Shown here: positions 16,939 through 25,834 of the stretch, in pieces
How positions within the stretch are numbered: the stretch's first letter is position 1
Layout: the number at the start of each line of letters is the position of its first letter
Origin: HyVt-337 sp964428895
Lineage (GTDB): Bacteria > Planctomycetota > Phycisphaerae > SM23-33
Assembly: GCA_964428895.1 (NCBI GenBank)
Contig: CAYRZU010000003.1
Location: 1-64,000, forward strand
Direction: 5' to 3'
DNA: 64,000 bases
The notes under the pieces: model-generated
Seen by the model: the letters and a program-made list of their open reading frames with translations, nothing else
Database searches by the model: none
What the model was told of the DNA's origin: nothing
Translations under genes and position numbers: made by a program

Positions 16939-18063
16939 TCATCCCTTCCCGCAGGCGTCCTCAAACACCTGCCCTATCTTTTGAGCGCAACCGTCCCAGG
17001 TGAACGTCTGCACTCGCTTCTCGCCGCGTGCGGCCAAGTCGGCTCGCAGCGCGTCGTCACTTAACAATCGCGTCAGTCCGTCGGCGATGGCGCCCGGGCT
17101 CTCCGAATCGACCAACACCGCCGCATCGCCGGCGACCTCCGGCAGGCTGGTCGCGTCGCTCGTCAGCACCGCAGCGCCGCACACAAATGCGTCCAGCACC
17201 GGCAGGCCGAACCCTTCGGACAGCGACGGGTAACACAGCACCGCCGCCCCGCTCAGCAAGGCCGGAATGTCCGCCTCGTCGGCAAACCCGGCCAGCACGA
17301 CCTCGTCGCTGATGCCCAGCGACATGACCTGCTCGGTTAGCGCCGGCATGGCCGAATCGGCGATGCCCACCAGTAACAACTGGTGGCTCGCCCGCAGCGC
17401 CGCCGGCAGCTTGGCCCATGCGGCCAGCGCGCCGCGGGTGTTCTTCCGCGGGTCGGCCGCGCCGAAACCGAAGACGTAAGGCCGGTCGCCCAGCCCGTAG
17501 CGTCCGCGGACGCGCGCAAGCTCGTCGGCGTCGGTTACCCGCCGACAGCCACGATCCGGAGCCCAATAATTCACCACTACTTTATCGGAAGCCACGCCCA
17601 GTCGATTGATGAGGTTTTCTCGTGTGAAACTACTGGGAGTGACCACTCGTAACGCCTTGTGCGCAGCCCGCTTAACGGCCCGAATCCACCGATCGGCCCC
17701 GGGAGCGGCAAAACGCTCATCCAACGGGATCAAATCGTGAATCGTCACCACCGTCGGAGACATGGGCCGCCGCGGGGCGATGCTAGCCGGGCAGTGGAGG
17801 ATGTCCACCCCCGCCTTCCGGGCCGCCAGAGGCAGACGCACATGCTGCCAGAGATTCCATCGGTCGCCGCGGATCTCCACACACCGATTCTCGACGTTGG
17901 CGAGCTCGGCGAAGGGGTCGTCGGGCCCCTGGCCGCGGTGGAACATCACGAACTGCCACCCCGGCCGCTGGCGGGCCAGGGTGGTGTAGAGGTCCAACAG
18001 GTTCTTGCCCGTGCCCCACCGCCGCGGCTGATAGACCGCACGCATGTCCACGCCGATTCTCAC
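16939..18063 (-). CDS. GT4 glycosyltransferase
   Basis: 374 residues from GTG 18063; the GTGA overlaps the stop of the double methyltransferase gene by four bases, and the longer open frame upstream is compositionally a shadow of that gene. Motifs: IGVDMRAV at the N-terminus, DIHDLIPL-like VTIHDLIPLDE, FGAADPRKNTRG, and PSLSEGFGLPVLDAFVCGA with the E-x7-E-type pair. It probably adds a mannose or glucose-type residue to the lipid-linked repeat unit on the cytoplasmic face. Confidence 0.8.
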   Translation of the reverse strand: MRIGVDMRAVYQPRRWGTGKNLLDLYTTLARQRPGWQFVMFHRGQGPDDPFAELANVENRCVEIRGDRWNLWQHVRLPLAARKAGVDILHCPASIAPRRPMSPTVVTIHDLIPLDERFAAPGADRWIRAVKRAAHKALRVVTPSSFTRENLINRLGVASDKVVVNYWAPDRGCRRVTDADELARVRGRYGLGDRPYVFGFGAADPRKNTRGALAAWAKLPAALRASHQLLLVGIADSAMPALTEQVMSLGISDEVVLAGFADEADIPALLSGAAVLCYPSLSEGFGLPVLDAFVCGAAVLTSDATSLPEVAGDAAVLVDSESPGAIADGLTRLLSDDALRADLAARGEKRVQTFTWDGCAQKIGQVFEDACGKG

Positions 18064-19406
18064 GAGCGCCCCTCCTTGACGGCACAGATGCACAGCGACT
18101 GGCCCCACCACCGCCACAGGCCCCGCCGCAACCGCAACCGATGAAACAGTCCCTGCAGCCGCCACACCAACGGCCAACGGCGAACGCCCCACGTGCCCAG
18201 CGTCATTGCCCGTTCGACGCGGAAACCGCCGCCGGCGAACAGCTCGATCAGTTCCGGGCCGGTGAAGATGCGCTTGTGGTCGGGGTCGGTGAAGACTTCC
18301 GGGTGGGGGAACTGGCGATTGGGCGTGGTCAGCACGATTCGGCCACCGTCTTTGAGCAGGCGTCGCCACGCGGCCAGCGCCTCGTCCGGGTCGACGAGAT
18401 GTTCGATCAGGTGCATGCTGACCATGCCGTCGACGGAGGCCTCGGGGACATCCAGAACGGTCGCATCGCCGCAGTGGAAGCTGTGCTGCGGATGACGCTG
18501 GTTGGCCAGGTCGATGGCGGTCGGGTTGGCATCAACGCCGAGCCCGTGGCCCGGCGCGAGTTCGGTCAGCAAGTCGCCGCAGCCGCAGCCGAGGTCCAGC
18601 AGCATTCCGTTCGCGGCCCCGCCCAGCAGCTTGCGAATGGCCTTGGCCTCGACCCGCCACATGGGATGGTTGGAGCGGTTGGTGTAGTACTCGGCGGAGT
18701 AGTCGTGGCGGAGGTCGCGTTTGGTCGCGCAGGCCAGGAACGATTCGGCCGGGCAGCGATCGGGCTCGCGGACCACCCGTTCAATGGACTGCACCTCGAA
18801 GCCGCCCGCGGTCAGACACGTCCGCAGCGAATCGGCGGTGAAGTCCTGCACGTGCTCGTCGCAGTAGTCCGGCCCCATGTCTTTGGGCACGGAGACCACC
18901 AATCGGCCGCCCGACTTGAGCATGCGGTGAAAGCTGCGGGCCGCGGCGAGAGGATCGTCCAGGTGTTCCATGACCTCGGTGCAAACGATGGCGTCGAAAT
19001 GCTCGTTGGGGAACGGCACATTCGGCAGGATCGCGAGCTTGGCGTCGAAGCCGTAACCACACGTCCGCTCGACGCCGACCGGCGAGAAGTCCACGCCGCA
19101 CAAGTCCAGGTCGGGGTATCGCTGGTGAATCCACCGCAACAGCACGCCGATGCCGCACCCGGCATCGAGCAGTCGGCCTTGGCTGGGCAGCAGGGGCAGG
19201 AGATTCTCGTAGAGATTCTCCATGCTGGTGAAGGCGTCATCCAGCGAGGCGTAGGTGGCGTCCATGGTGTCGGGGAAGTTCAGGTTGGCGCGGCCGCGGG
19301 TCAGAGTGCGGCGAAACCGCCACGAGAACACGCGGCGCAGCAGCAGCCGAAGCTTCCACGGCACGCCGTGTTGGACGGACACGAACTGTCGAAGTGAGAA
19401 GGCCAT
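18060..19406 (-). CDS. Tandem double SAM-dependent methyltransferase
   Basis: 448 residues holding two class I methyltransferase domains in line. Domain 1 has motif I LLDAGCGIG at residues 79-87 and VCTEVMEHLDDP; domain 2 has LLDLGCGCG at residues 269-277 and SMHLIEHLVDPDEAL. Both keep the SAM-binding glycines and acidic residues, so both may work. A basic membrane-facing N-terminus (LRLLLRRVF) precedes domain 1. In this operon it likely methylates sugar hydroxyls. Eight bases separate it from the acyltransferase gene. Confidence 0.8.
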   Translation of the reverse strand: MAFSLRQFVSVQHGVPWKLRLLLRRVFSWRFRRTLTRGRANLNFPDTMDATYASLDDAFTSMENLYENLLPLLPSQGRLLDAGCGIGVLLRWIHQRYPDLDLCGVDFSPVGVERTCGYGFDAKLAILPNVPFPNEHFDAIVCTEVMEHLDDPLAAARSFHRMLKSGGRLVVSVPKDMGPDYCDEHVQDFTADSLRTCLTAGGFEVQSIERVVREPDRCPAESFLACATKRDLRHDYSAEYYTNRSNHPMWRVEAKAIRKLLGGAANGMLLDLGCGCGDLLTELAPGHGLGVDANPTAIDLANQRHPQHSFHCGDATVLDVPEASVDGMVSMHLIEHLVDPDEALAAWRRLLKDGGRIVLTTPNRQFPHPEVFTDPDHKRIFTGPELIELFAGGGFRVERAMTLGTWGVRRWPLVWRLQGLFHRLRLRRGLWRWWGQSLCICAVKEGRS

Positions 19407-19414
19407 GGGGGGCC

Positions 19415-19987
19415 TCAGTCGCCCGACCCCTGCTCTTTGGCGAGTTCACGGATCCAGAGCTTCTGCTCGTCGCGCAGACGGGCGAAGGCGGCGGCGTCTC
19501 GTAGCTTGACGATGACGGCCGGATTGCCGCCGACAATGGCGCAGGGGGGCACGTCCTTAACCACCACCGCCCCGGCCCCCACCACGGCGCCTTCGCCGAT
19601 AGTCACGCCGGGCAAGATTACCGCACGACCGGCGATCCACACGTGGTCTTCGATGCGGACCGGGCGTTTGTCCAGCTCGGGGCCGAACGGCACCCATTCC
19701 ACACCCTCGGTGCGGTGATTGGAGGTGAAGATTGCCACCTCCGGGCCGATGGCCACGTTCGTACCGATGGTCAAACCGCCCGAGCCGCTCATCCGGGCGC
19801 CCGGGCCAATGTAGACCCAGTCGCCGATGGTGATACCCTCGACCTCTACGAAATGGCTAGGCCCATGCAGCATGACCCCGCGCCCGTAGCGGCCGGCAAG
19901 CGCCTCATACGGGTCCGGGCCGGTCGCATGACGCGACGGGAACAACCGGACACCCAGTTTCTTCAGACCGTTCTTGAAAGCACTCAT
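19415..19987 (-). CDS. Hexapeptide-repeat O-acyltransferase
   Basis: 190 residues from ATG 19987, which gives the natural length; an in-frame start at 20044 would run into the flippase gene. Left-handed beta-helix repeats (GITIGDWVYIG, LTIGTNVAIG, VTIGEGAVVGAGAVV) and the catalytic-type His in FTSNHRTEG identify a LacA/WbbJ-type acetyltransferase using acetyl-CoA. It probably O-acetylates a sugar of the repeat unit. Confidence 0.8.
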   Translation of the reverse strand: MSAFKNGLKKLGVRLFPSRHATGPDPYEALAGRYGRGVMLHGPSHFVEVEGITIGDWVYIGPGARMSGSGGLTIGTNVAIGPEVAIFTSNHRTEGVEWVPFGPELDKRPVRIEDHVWIAGRAVILPGVTIGEGAVVGAGAVVVKDVPPCAIVGGNPAVIVKLRDAAAFARLRDEQKLWIRELAKEQGSGD

Positions 19988-20000
19988 CGCACAGGCTCCC

Positions 20001-21557
20001 TCATGCGTCCATACCGTGCCCCAGCACGGCCGTTCGAACCGCATTTAAGATACGTCGTCGATCAATGCCGAACAGCAGCAGGAAATAGCACATCGGAATA
20101 TAGCCCACCATCGCCAGGCCCGCCTGGGTGAACAGCCCCCGCCACGACCCAGCCGGCAAGAGCCACCGAATCAGCCAACACCAACTGACGAACAGGCAGC
20201 CGACGGCCAGGCCCGGGACGATCACTTTCCGCACAAACACCCACCCCGGCAGGCCCGATTTGACGCACGCTCGCCAAGGGTGAACGGCCCCGCGGACCAC
20301 GGCCATCGCCACCAACGTGCCCGCCGCCACGCCGACCAACCCCCACTTGAAAACCAACACGAACAGCAACGACAGGCCCAGATTGACGACGGCCTCGACA
20401 CCCCCGATGGCGGCGTTGAACTTGATTCGCCCCATGGCCGTCAGCAGCGGCGCCGCGCCGATGCCGAACAGGAACACCAGCCGGGCACCGCAGAGGACCT
20501 GCATCACGCGCGTAGCGGTCACCAGGTCCATGTCCGTCAGGTCGCCCCCGCCCATCCACAGCCGCAGGAACACGCCGCCGAAGACGATGATGCCCAGATA
20601 GACCGGCAAGCCCACCATCAAGGCCACGCGGCCTTGGCGAACGTAGGAACTGAGCATGCGCCGCGTTTCACCGGAGGCCGCCGCCCGCTGGATCGGCGGG
20701 AAGAACGTCATGCAGACCTGATCGACCAGGCCCCAAATGTATTCGGGCAGCATGGCGCCAACGGCATAGACCGCCGCCAGCGACACGTTCAGCGCCGCAC
20801 CCACCACGAACAGGTCCGTTTGGTGGATGATCTTGTAGGCCATCGCCGCCAGGCCCGCCCATACGCTGAACGTCAGCAATGCGCGAAGTCGCGGCCGACG
20901 GATATGGAAGGGCCACACGCGCAGCGTTGACGAGACCCGCCTGGCCAGGACAAAGTACCCCGCCGCCGTAACCAGCTCGACCCCCACCACCACCGTCACC
21001 AGGCCCATCAGACCCCAGCCGGCCGACAGCGCCGCCACCGTGCCGCCGGCGCGAACGGCCAGCGAGACGACATTGACGGCCTGGACCAGGTCGAATCGGT
21101 CGTGGGCGCCCAGCACGCTGGAGACGATGACTTTGAACGCAGTCAACCAGATATTGACCGCTAGCAGGGGCAGGATCGTCATCGCGACGAATCGGTACTT
21201 GAGTGCGACGTCACCGAACAACACCGGGAAGAACCACCCCAGCCCCACCGCCGCGATAACCAGCACGCCCGTGATCAACGCGAAGAAGCCCAGCGAGGTC
21301 TGAATGGTCTCGTTGACGTCGTCGTGTTCGTTTCGGCCGGTGTGGAAGATGACGTATCGGCCGGTGCTGTTGCGGATGCCCACATCCAGCAGGCCCATGT
21401 AGCCCGTCATCGCGATCAGCAGGCACCACACGCCGTAATCCTGCTTGCCCAGGGTGTGGACGATGAACGGCGACAGGAGCAGCATCACCGCCAGGGTCGC
21501 CCCGTGGCCGAACCAGTTGACCAGCAAGTTCCGGGTTTGAATGCGGGCGTGCGTCAT
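20001..21557 (-). CDS. Wzx-like polysaccharide flippase
   Basis: 518 residues from ATG 21557, overlapping the upstream stop by four bases (ATGA). About twelve to fourteen membrane helices, with the MATE/MVF-superfamily opening RNLLVNWFGHGATLAVMLLLS and LGKQDYGVW. It should carry the lipid-linked repeat unit across the inner membrane for polymerisation by the O-ligase-like protein. Confidence 0.85.
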   Translation of the reverse strand: MTHARIQTRNLLVNWFGHGATLAVMLLLSPFIVHTLGKQDYGVWCLLIAMTGYMGLLDVGIRNSTGRYVIFHTGRNEHDDVNETIQTSLGFFALITGVLVIAAVGLGWFFPVLFGDVALKYRFVAMTILPLLAVNIWLTAFKVIVSSVLGAHDRFDLVQAVNVVSLAVRAGGTVAALSAGWGLMGLVTVVVGVELVTAAGYFVLARRVSSTLRVWPFHIRRPRLRALLTFSVWAGLAAMAYKIIHQTDLFVVGAALNVSLAAVYAVGAMLPEYIWGLVDQVCMTFFPPIQRAAASGETRRMLSSYVRQGRVALMVGLPVYLGIIVFGGVFLRLWMGGGDLTDMDLVTATRVMQVLCGARLVFLFGIGAAPLLTAMGRIKFNAAIGGVEAVVNLGLSLLFVLVFKWGLVGVAAGTLVAMAVVRGAVHPWRACVKSGLPGWVFVRKVIVPGLAVGCLFVSWCWLIRWLLPAGSWRGLFTQAGLAMVGYIPMCYFLLLFGIDRRRILNAVRTAVLGHGMDA

Positions 21558-22726
21558 GAGGCGCAAGGGCTCTGGCTGCAGTGTTGGTCGGGATCGTTGA
21601 GGGAGTCGCAGATGGTGTCAATCTTGCGGCGCCAGCTTTCCTCGGCGACGGCTTGGCTGCGGGCGAGGCGCTTGGCGGCGGGCTCGGCCAGGCAGCGCTG
21701 TACCGCGGCGATGAAGGCGTCCGGGCCGTCGGCAATCGTCGCCAGCGGCTCGTAGCGGCGGACCTCGGGCAGGCCGGTCGACACCACCGGCAGGCCGGCC
21801 GCAAGATACTCGCGAAGCTTGATCGGATTGACTGATTCCGTCAGGTCGTTGAGCACGAACGGGATTAGCCCGACGTCGAACGCGCCGCAGTAGGCGGGCA
21901 GTTGCTCGTAGGGGCGATTACCCAGCAGGTGCACGTTGGGCAGACTTTGGATCGGCGACAGGTCGGTCCTGGCCTGGCCGATCAGGACCAGTTGCCAGTT
22001 GGGCCGCGCCTTGGCCACGGCCGCCAGCAGCGGAACGTCCACCCATTCGTGGATCAGGCCGAAGAAGCCCAGCCGCGGACAGTCGATCCCCGCCAGGTCG
22101 GCCGGCTCGGCCAGGTCCTCACGAACGGCCCGGGCGAAATGGGCGTGGTCCACGCCGTGGGGGACGAAGATGGTTCGCGGATTCAGCGGCGACTTGGCCG
22201 CCAGCAGCGTCTCGGAGGTCGTCACCACCAGGTCGGCCCGGCGACACAGTTCGGCCTCATCGCAAGCGACTTGGCGGGCGTCGTAGCCGTCGAACTGGGA
22301 GAACTCGTCCACGCAGTAGTAGACCGTCCGCTCAGGTCGGATGTCGTCGAGCAAATAACCCACGTCAGGGGAAAAGCTCCAGACCTGCACCGGTCCGCTC
22401 TTGACGCGTCTCATCGCCGAGCGAAGCTGACGGGCCAGCAGTCGGCGGTTCAGGCTACGGGCGCTTCGGCACCCGGGAAGGGGTAGGACCAGGGGCGTCA
22501 ACACGTGCAGATTCGGCCCTCGCTGACGGAGCCCCCCCGCTGCTTGGGCCAATTTCCCCAGGGCCGCCCGCACGTCCGCGCCTTTGGCGCTGGGGCGGCG
22601 CGAGCCGTGGTAGTTGACCCACAGCACGGTGTTCCGCTCGGCCAGCAGATGCATCACGTGATGCTTGCTGGTCGGCGGCGCGTCGTAGCCGCTGGCGAAA
22701 CACACAATGGTTCGGCCTTCGATCAT
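21554..22726 (-). CDS. GT4-like glycosyltransferase (TuaH-like)
   Basis: 390 residues, GT-B fold. RTIVCFASGYDAPPTSKHH at the N-terminus, VYYCVDEFSQFDGYD in the first half, FVPHGVDHAHF and the C-terminal ESVNPIKLREYLAAGLPVVST resemble the TuaH/BshA-distant group of glycosyltransferases in polysaccharide loci. Donor and acceptor are unknown. Translationally coupled to the methyltransferase gene upstream and the flippase gene downstream through ATGA overlaps. Confidence 0.75.
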   Translation of the reverse strand: MIEGRTIVCFASGYDAPPTSKHHVMHLLAERNTVLWVNYHGSRRPSAKGADVRAALGKLAQAAGGLRQRGPNLHVLTPLVLPLPGCRSARSLNRRLLARQLRSAMRRVKSGPVQVWSFSPDVGYLLDDIRPERTVYYCVDEFSQFDGYDARQVACDEAELCRRADLVVTTSETLLAAKSPLNPRTIFVPHGVDHAHFARAVREDLAEPADLAGIDCPRLGFFGLIHEWVDVPLLAAVAKARPNWQLVLIGQARTDLSPIQSLPNVHLLGNRPYEQLPAYCGAFDVGLIPFVLNDLTESVNPIKLREYLAAGLPVVSTGLPEVRRYEPLATIADGPDAFIAAVQRCLAEPAAKRLARSQAVAEESWRRKIDTICDSLNDPDQHCSQSPCAS

Positions 22727-23505
22727 GCGGCCTCATTGGCTGACACTTTTTCGGTGGCGGTCTTGGTGCTTGTCAGACGCCCCAGCAGCCATCCTTGCAG
22801 CCAGTTGAGGCCCTTGACGCGCGTAACCAGATTGTCCCAGGCGATGCCCAATCTGCACAGCAGCGGGTGGTGCATGAATAGCGCCGGGTAGCAATTGTGG
22901 TATTGCAGATAGTCGACGGTGAAATCCGTCCGCCCGGCCAGGCGCCGGATGCGGCTCATCGAATTGGCGCGATAGTAGACGGGGAAGGCGTCTTCGTGGT
23001 CCCGCCCTTCCAGGCGATTGAGCATCCAACTGCGAATGCGGTGCGGCAGCATGGCCGCCCCGATCGAGACGTAGTCGAAGCGGTTGGGCGTCAGGAAGAG
23101 CACCGAGCCCCCGGGCCTAAGGACGCGGTTGAACTCGCCGAGCGCGTCTTCGGGACGCGCCAGGTGCTCCAGCAAGCAGCGTGAGACGATCACGTCAAAG
23201 CTATCGTCGTTGTAGGGCATGCGGTCGACGGCGCAGCAGAAGGTCGTCACCGGCGCCTGGGGCGACGGTTCGATGACCCCGGCGTCGACGCCATGGACGT
23301 CGGCCCCGAGTGAGAGCAGGAATTCGGCCAGCGGGAAGTCGCGCCCGCAACCGGCGTCGAGCACGGACCCGCCCGGGGAGACAACCTGGCCCACCGCCTC
23401 GGCGAAGACGGTGTACGCGTGCCGCCAGCCCCGGTCGTAGTAGTTGCGCCGGACCATGTCCCAGCAGAGGTCGGAACGGTGTTGGCGGTGTGAGGACGTG
23501 CTCAT
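22723..23505 (-). CDS. Class I SAM-dependent methyltransferase
   Basis: 260 residues. Motif I VLDAGCGRD, acidic VHGVDAG, and the post-motif VIVSRCLLEHLARPE are standard for the Methyltransf_11 group. The C-terminal half (AMLPHRIRSWMLNRLEG and further) is common to sugar or lipid methyltransferases in exopolysaccharide loci. It is the third methyltransferase domain of the operon. Both ends overlap neighbouring genes by four bases. Confidence 0.8.
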   Translation of the reverse strand: MSTSSHRQHRSDLCWDMVRRNYYDRGWRHAYTVFAEAVGQVVSPGGSVLDAGCGRDFPLAEFLLSLGADVHGVDAGVIEPSPQAPVTTFCCAVDRMPYNDDSFDVIVSRCLLEHLARPEDALGEFNRVLRPGGSVLFLTPNRFDYVSIGAAMLPHRIRSWMLNRLEGRDHEDAFPVYYRANSMSRIRRLAGRTDFTVDYLQYHNCYPALFMHHPLLCRLGIAWDNLVTRVKGLNWLQGWLLGRLTSTKTATEKVSANEAA

Positions 23506-24725
23506 GGGCTCACCGTCGATTGACCAGCCGGCGTCAGGGCCCGGTCACTGAGGTCAACGCACAAGTCCACCAGCGGCTGCAGTTGCCGCCGCCACGAGTA
23601 GTGATCGGTCACGCACGCCCGAGCGGCCCGGCCCAATCGGTCGCCCTCGGTGCGTTCAGTCAGCAATTGCACGCAACCGGCAACCCACGATTCCGGCGAA
23701 TCGGCCTGCAACAGGTCGCAGCCGACGTTCAGGTCCAACCCTTGGACGGCCTGGGGCGAGGCCAGAACGGGCTTGCCCATCGCCATGGCCTCCAGCACCT
23801 TGTTGGGAATGCCGCGCGAGATTTGCAGCGGGCAAACCACCGCCGCGGCCGCGACCAGGTACGGTCGAACGTCGGGGACCGTGTCGGTGACGACCACGCC
23901 GGGCGTTTGCGCCAGTCGGGCCGCCGCCGGGGCCGGATCCCGCCCGACGATGACGAACGACGCATTGGCCACCCGTTGGTGAACGGTCGGCCAGACGTTC
24001 TTGGCGAACCAGCAGACCGCGTCCACGTTAGGCCGATAGTCCATCGTGCCCATGAACACCAGCGCCGCCGGGGCGAGATTGGCCGGGGAGACACCTTCCG
24101 GGCTGAAGTAGTCGGTATCCACGCCGTTGGCGATAACGTGCACGTCCGTTCCGGCATCGCCCAGGGCCTCGGCTTCGGTTGGGGTGACCACCACCGCGGC
24201 GTCGCACTCGGCGATCGCTTGCCGTTCCAACCGGCCCACGCCGCGCGCCTCGCGCCGATAGGCCCACCGCAGCGGCCGGTGACTGTCGGCGGCGTAGCTG
24301 GACCACTTGGCGCTGTCGGCGTCGACCAGGTCCATCACCCGGACCGGAGCGTCGACGGCCAACACGTACGGCAAGACGCTCGACGAGTAGCCCACCACCA
24401 CATCGAACGGCCGGTCGGCGTGCTCGGCCATGATCATGCTCCGAAAGGCGCGACTGTGGAAGTAGCCTTCGGTCACGCTGTGGCCCCCCAGCAGCGACCA
24501 AGCGCCCTTCATTAGGCTCATCGGCCCCACCGGCGCCACTAGAACCTGATCGGCCCAGCGGCCAAGCTCCTGGGCCCACCGCGAGGCCATCTCCCGATGC
24601 GACAGCGCCGCCACCGTGATCTCAAACTGCTCGGACAGCGAGACGATCTGGCGGAACGCCCGCGTGCGCTCCCCCTTGTCGGGGGGATACGGCAACCGAT
24701 GCGAGATGAACAGCAATCGCTTCAT
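23502..24725 (-). CDS. Glycosyltransferase of the PEP-CTERM/XrtA-associated type, copy B
   Basis: 407 residues from ATG 24725, placed six bases from the stop of the FemAB-like gene (an in-frame start at 24779 would overlap it). SHRLPYPPDKGERTRAF, MDLVDADSAKWSSYA, NGVDTDYFSPEG, FMGTMDYRPNVDAV and GIPNKVLEAMAMGKPV are near-diagnostic for the TIGR03087 family of exosortase-linked loci. Compared with copy A (14662-15810), this is the more typical member. Confidence 0.88.
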   Translation of the reverse strand: MKRLLFISHRLPYPPDKGERTRAFRQIVSLSEQFEITVAALSHREMASRWAQELGRWADQVLVAPVGPMSLMKGAWSLLGGHSVTEGYFHSRAFRSMIMAEHADRPFDVVVGYSSSVLPYVLAVDAPVRVMDLVDADSAKWSSYAADSHRPLRWAYRREARGVGRLERQAIAECDAAVVVTPTEAEALGDAGTDVHVIANGVDTDYFSPEGVSPANLAPAALVFMGTMDYRPNVDAVCWFAKNVWPTVHQRVANASFVIVGRDPAPAAARLAQTPGVVVTDTVPDVRPYLVAAAAVVCPLQISRGIPNKVLEAMAMGKPVLASPQAVQGLDLNVGCDLLQADSPESWVAGCVQLLTERTEGDRLGRAARACVTDHYSWRRQLQPLVDLCVDLSDRALTPAGQSTVSP

Positions 24726-24730
24726 TGGTT

Positions 24731-25771
24731 CTAGGGCACCCACTTGGTAATCGTCCCGCCCATGGGGCGCGTCAGCCACAGCGGCATCCGCCGCCAGACC
24801 TTGCCCGCCAAGGCGAAGGTGCGATTCGATGGGTTCAGTTCCGGTGGCGCAGCCGCGGTATTCAGCGACACTTGATAGTGCAACGGCGAAGGCTCAAAGC
24901 CAAGATGCTTCTTGAACGCGTAGGGGCCGGTGTTGTCCCGCCGCGTGCGATTAAAATCGAACGATGTGAGCCCGTGCTCGACGGCGTACTCCATCAGCTT
25001 CAGGTACATCACGTTGGATGCGCTGTGGGCCCGGCCTTGGGCGGTGCTGCCGGAGAAATACGGCACGATTTCCCCGCGAAAGACAAATGCCACCACGCCC
25101 GCCACCGGGGCGCCTTCATGTCGGACCACCAGGCAGACCACGTTGGGGGCAAGCTGTCGCTGCAGTTCACAGAACAGCCGCCAGCGGTAGTTGGGCGAGC
25201 CCAGCCGCCGCATGGTGCGGGCGTACAGGTCGTAGACCGTCTCCAGCAGATGGTCTCCGGTCTCCGTGGTCAGCGCGGCTAGTCCCTGGCGGGTCGCGGC
25301 GCGAGCCTTCTTCGGGAATGACGGCAGGACGTCTTCGACGCGGTCGGGGAGACCCTTGCGGAAGGTGTCGTAGCGGCCGAGTTCATGTAGGTCCAGGCCG
25401 CTGGCGTCACGGTGGCGCAGCTCGAGGTAGGCGGCGTCGTGATCGCGGGTGGTGGCCTCGGCGGCTGAAAGCAACCGGGCTGCGGCCTGATCGGACTCGG
25501 CCAGGATGCCACCGTAGGTTGCGTAGGGAACGGATATCATCACGCGTCCGACGAAAAGGCTCTCAACCTGGAATAAAGGTACGAGACCCACCAGACGGCC
25601 GCCCTCCCAGGCCGTCAAGTGGGCCGGCGTATGACCGTAGGCGTCGGCAACCGCTCGGGACCATGCGAGTTGGTGAAATACCGTCCCGCACGGATGCTCC
25701 TGAACGAATGCGTCCCACGCCTGATGGTCAGACGGTTCGCAAGGCCGAGTTTCGATGCCGCACGTGCTCAT
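24731..25771 (-). CDS. FemAB-like protein of XrtA/PEP-CTERM loci
   Basis: 346 residues from ATG 25771 (alternatives at 25828 or 25807). A GNAT-type double fold is indicated by GTVFHQLAWSRAVADAYGH, YATYGGILAE, the FPKKARAATRQG segment and FDFNRTRRDNTGPYAFKKHLGF near the end, as in the FemAB-related proteins of exosortase-linked polysaccharide loci. FemAB proteins transfer aminoacyl groups from tRNA in Gram-positives; here the reaction is unknown, possibly N-acylation of an amino sugar. Confidence 0.82.
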   Translation of the reverse strand: MSTCGIETRPCEPSDHQAWDAFVQEHPCGTVFHQLAWSRAVADAYGHTPAHLTAWEGGRLVGLVPLFQVESLFVGRVMISVPYATYGGILAESDQAAARLLSAAEATTRDHDAAYLELRHRDASGLDLHELGRYDTFRKGLPDRVEDVLPSFPKKARAATRQGLAALTTETGDHLLETVYDLYARTMRRLGSPNYRWRLFCELQRQLAPNVVCLVVRHEGAPVAGVVAFVFRGEIVPYFSGSTAQGRAHSASNVMYLKLMEYAVEHGLTSFDFNRTRRDNTGPYAFKKHLGFEPSPLHYQVSLNTAAAPPELNPSNRTFALAGKVWRRMPLWLTRPMGGTITKWVP

Positions 25772-25834
25772 CGCGATGGGACCGGACGCTCGTTGGCCGG
25801 CCGAACACATCAGCGCGCCGCCGGACATCGGCCA

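Noticed and set aside
16935..16964. Earlier start for the GT9 gene
   Set aside because: It would add ten residues without conservation and overlap the preceding gene; ATG 16934 leads straight into the Cys cluster.
18064..18369. N-terminal extension of the GT4 gene at 16939-18063
   Set aside because: The added 102 residues are Arg/Pro-rich, lie wholly inside the methyltransferase gene, and the GTGA overlap gives a better start.
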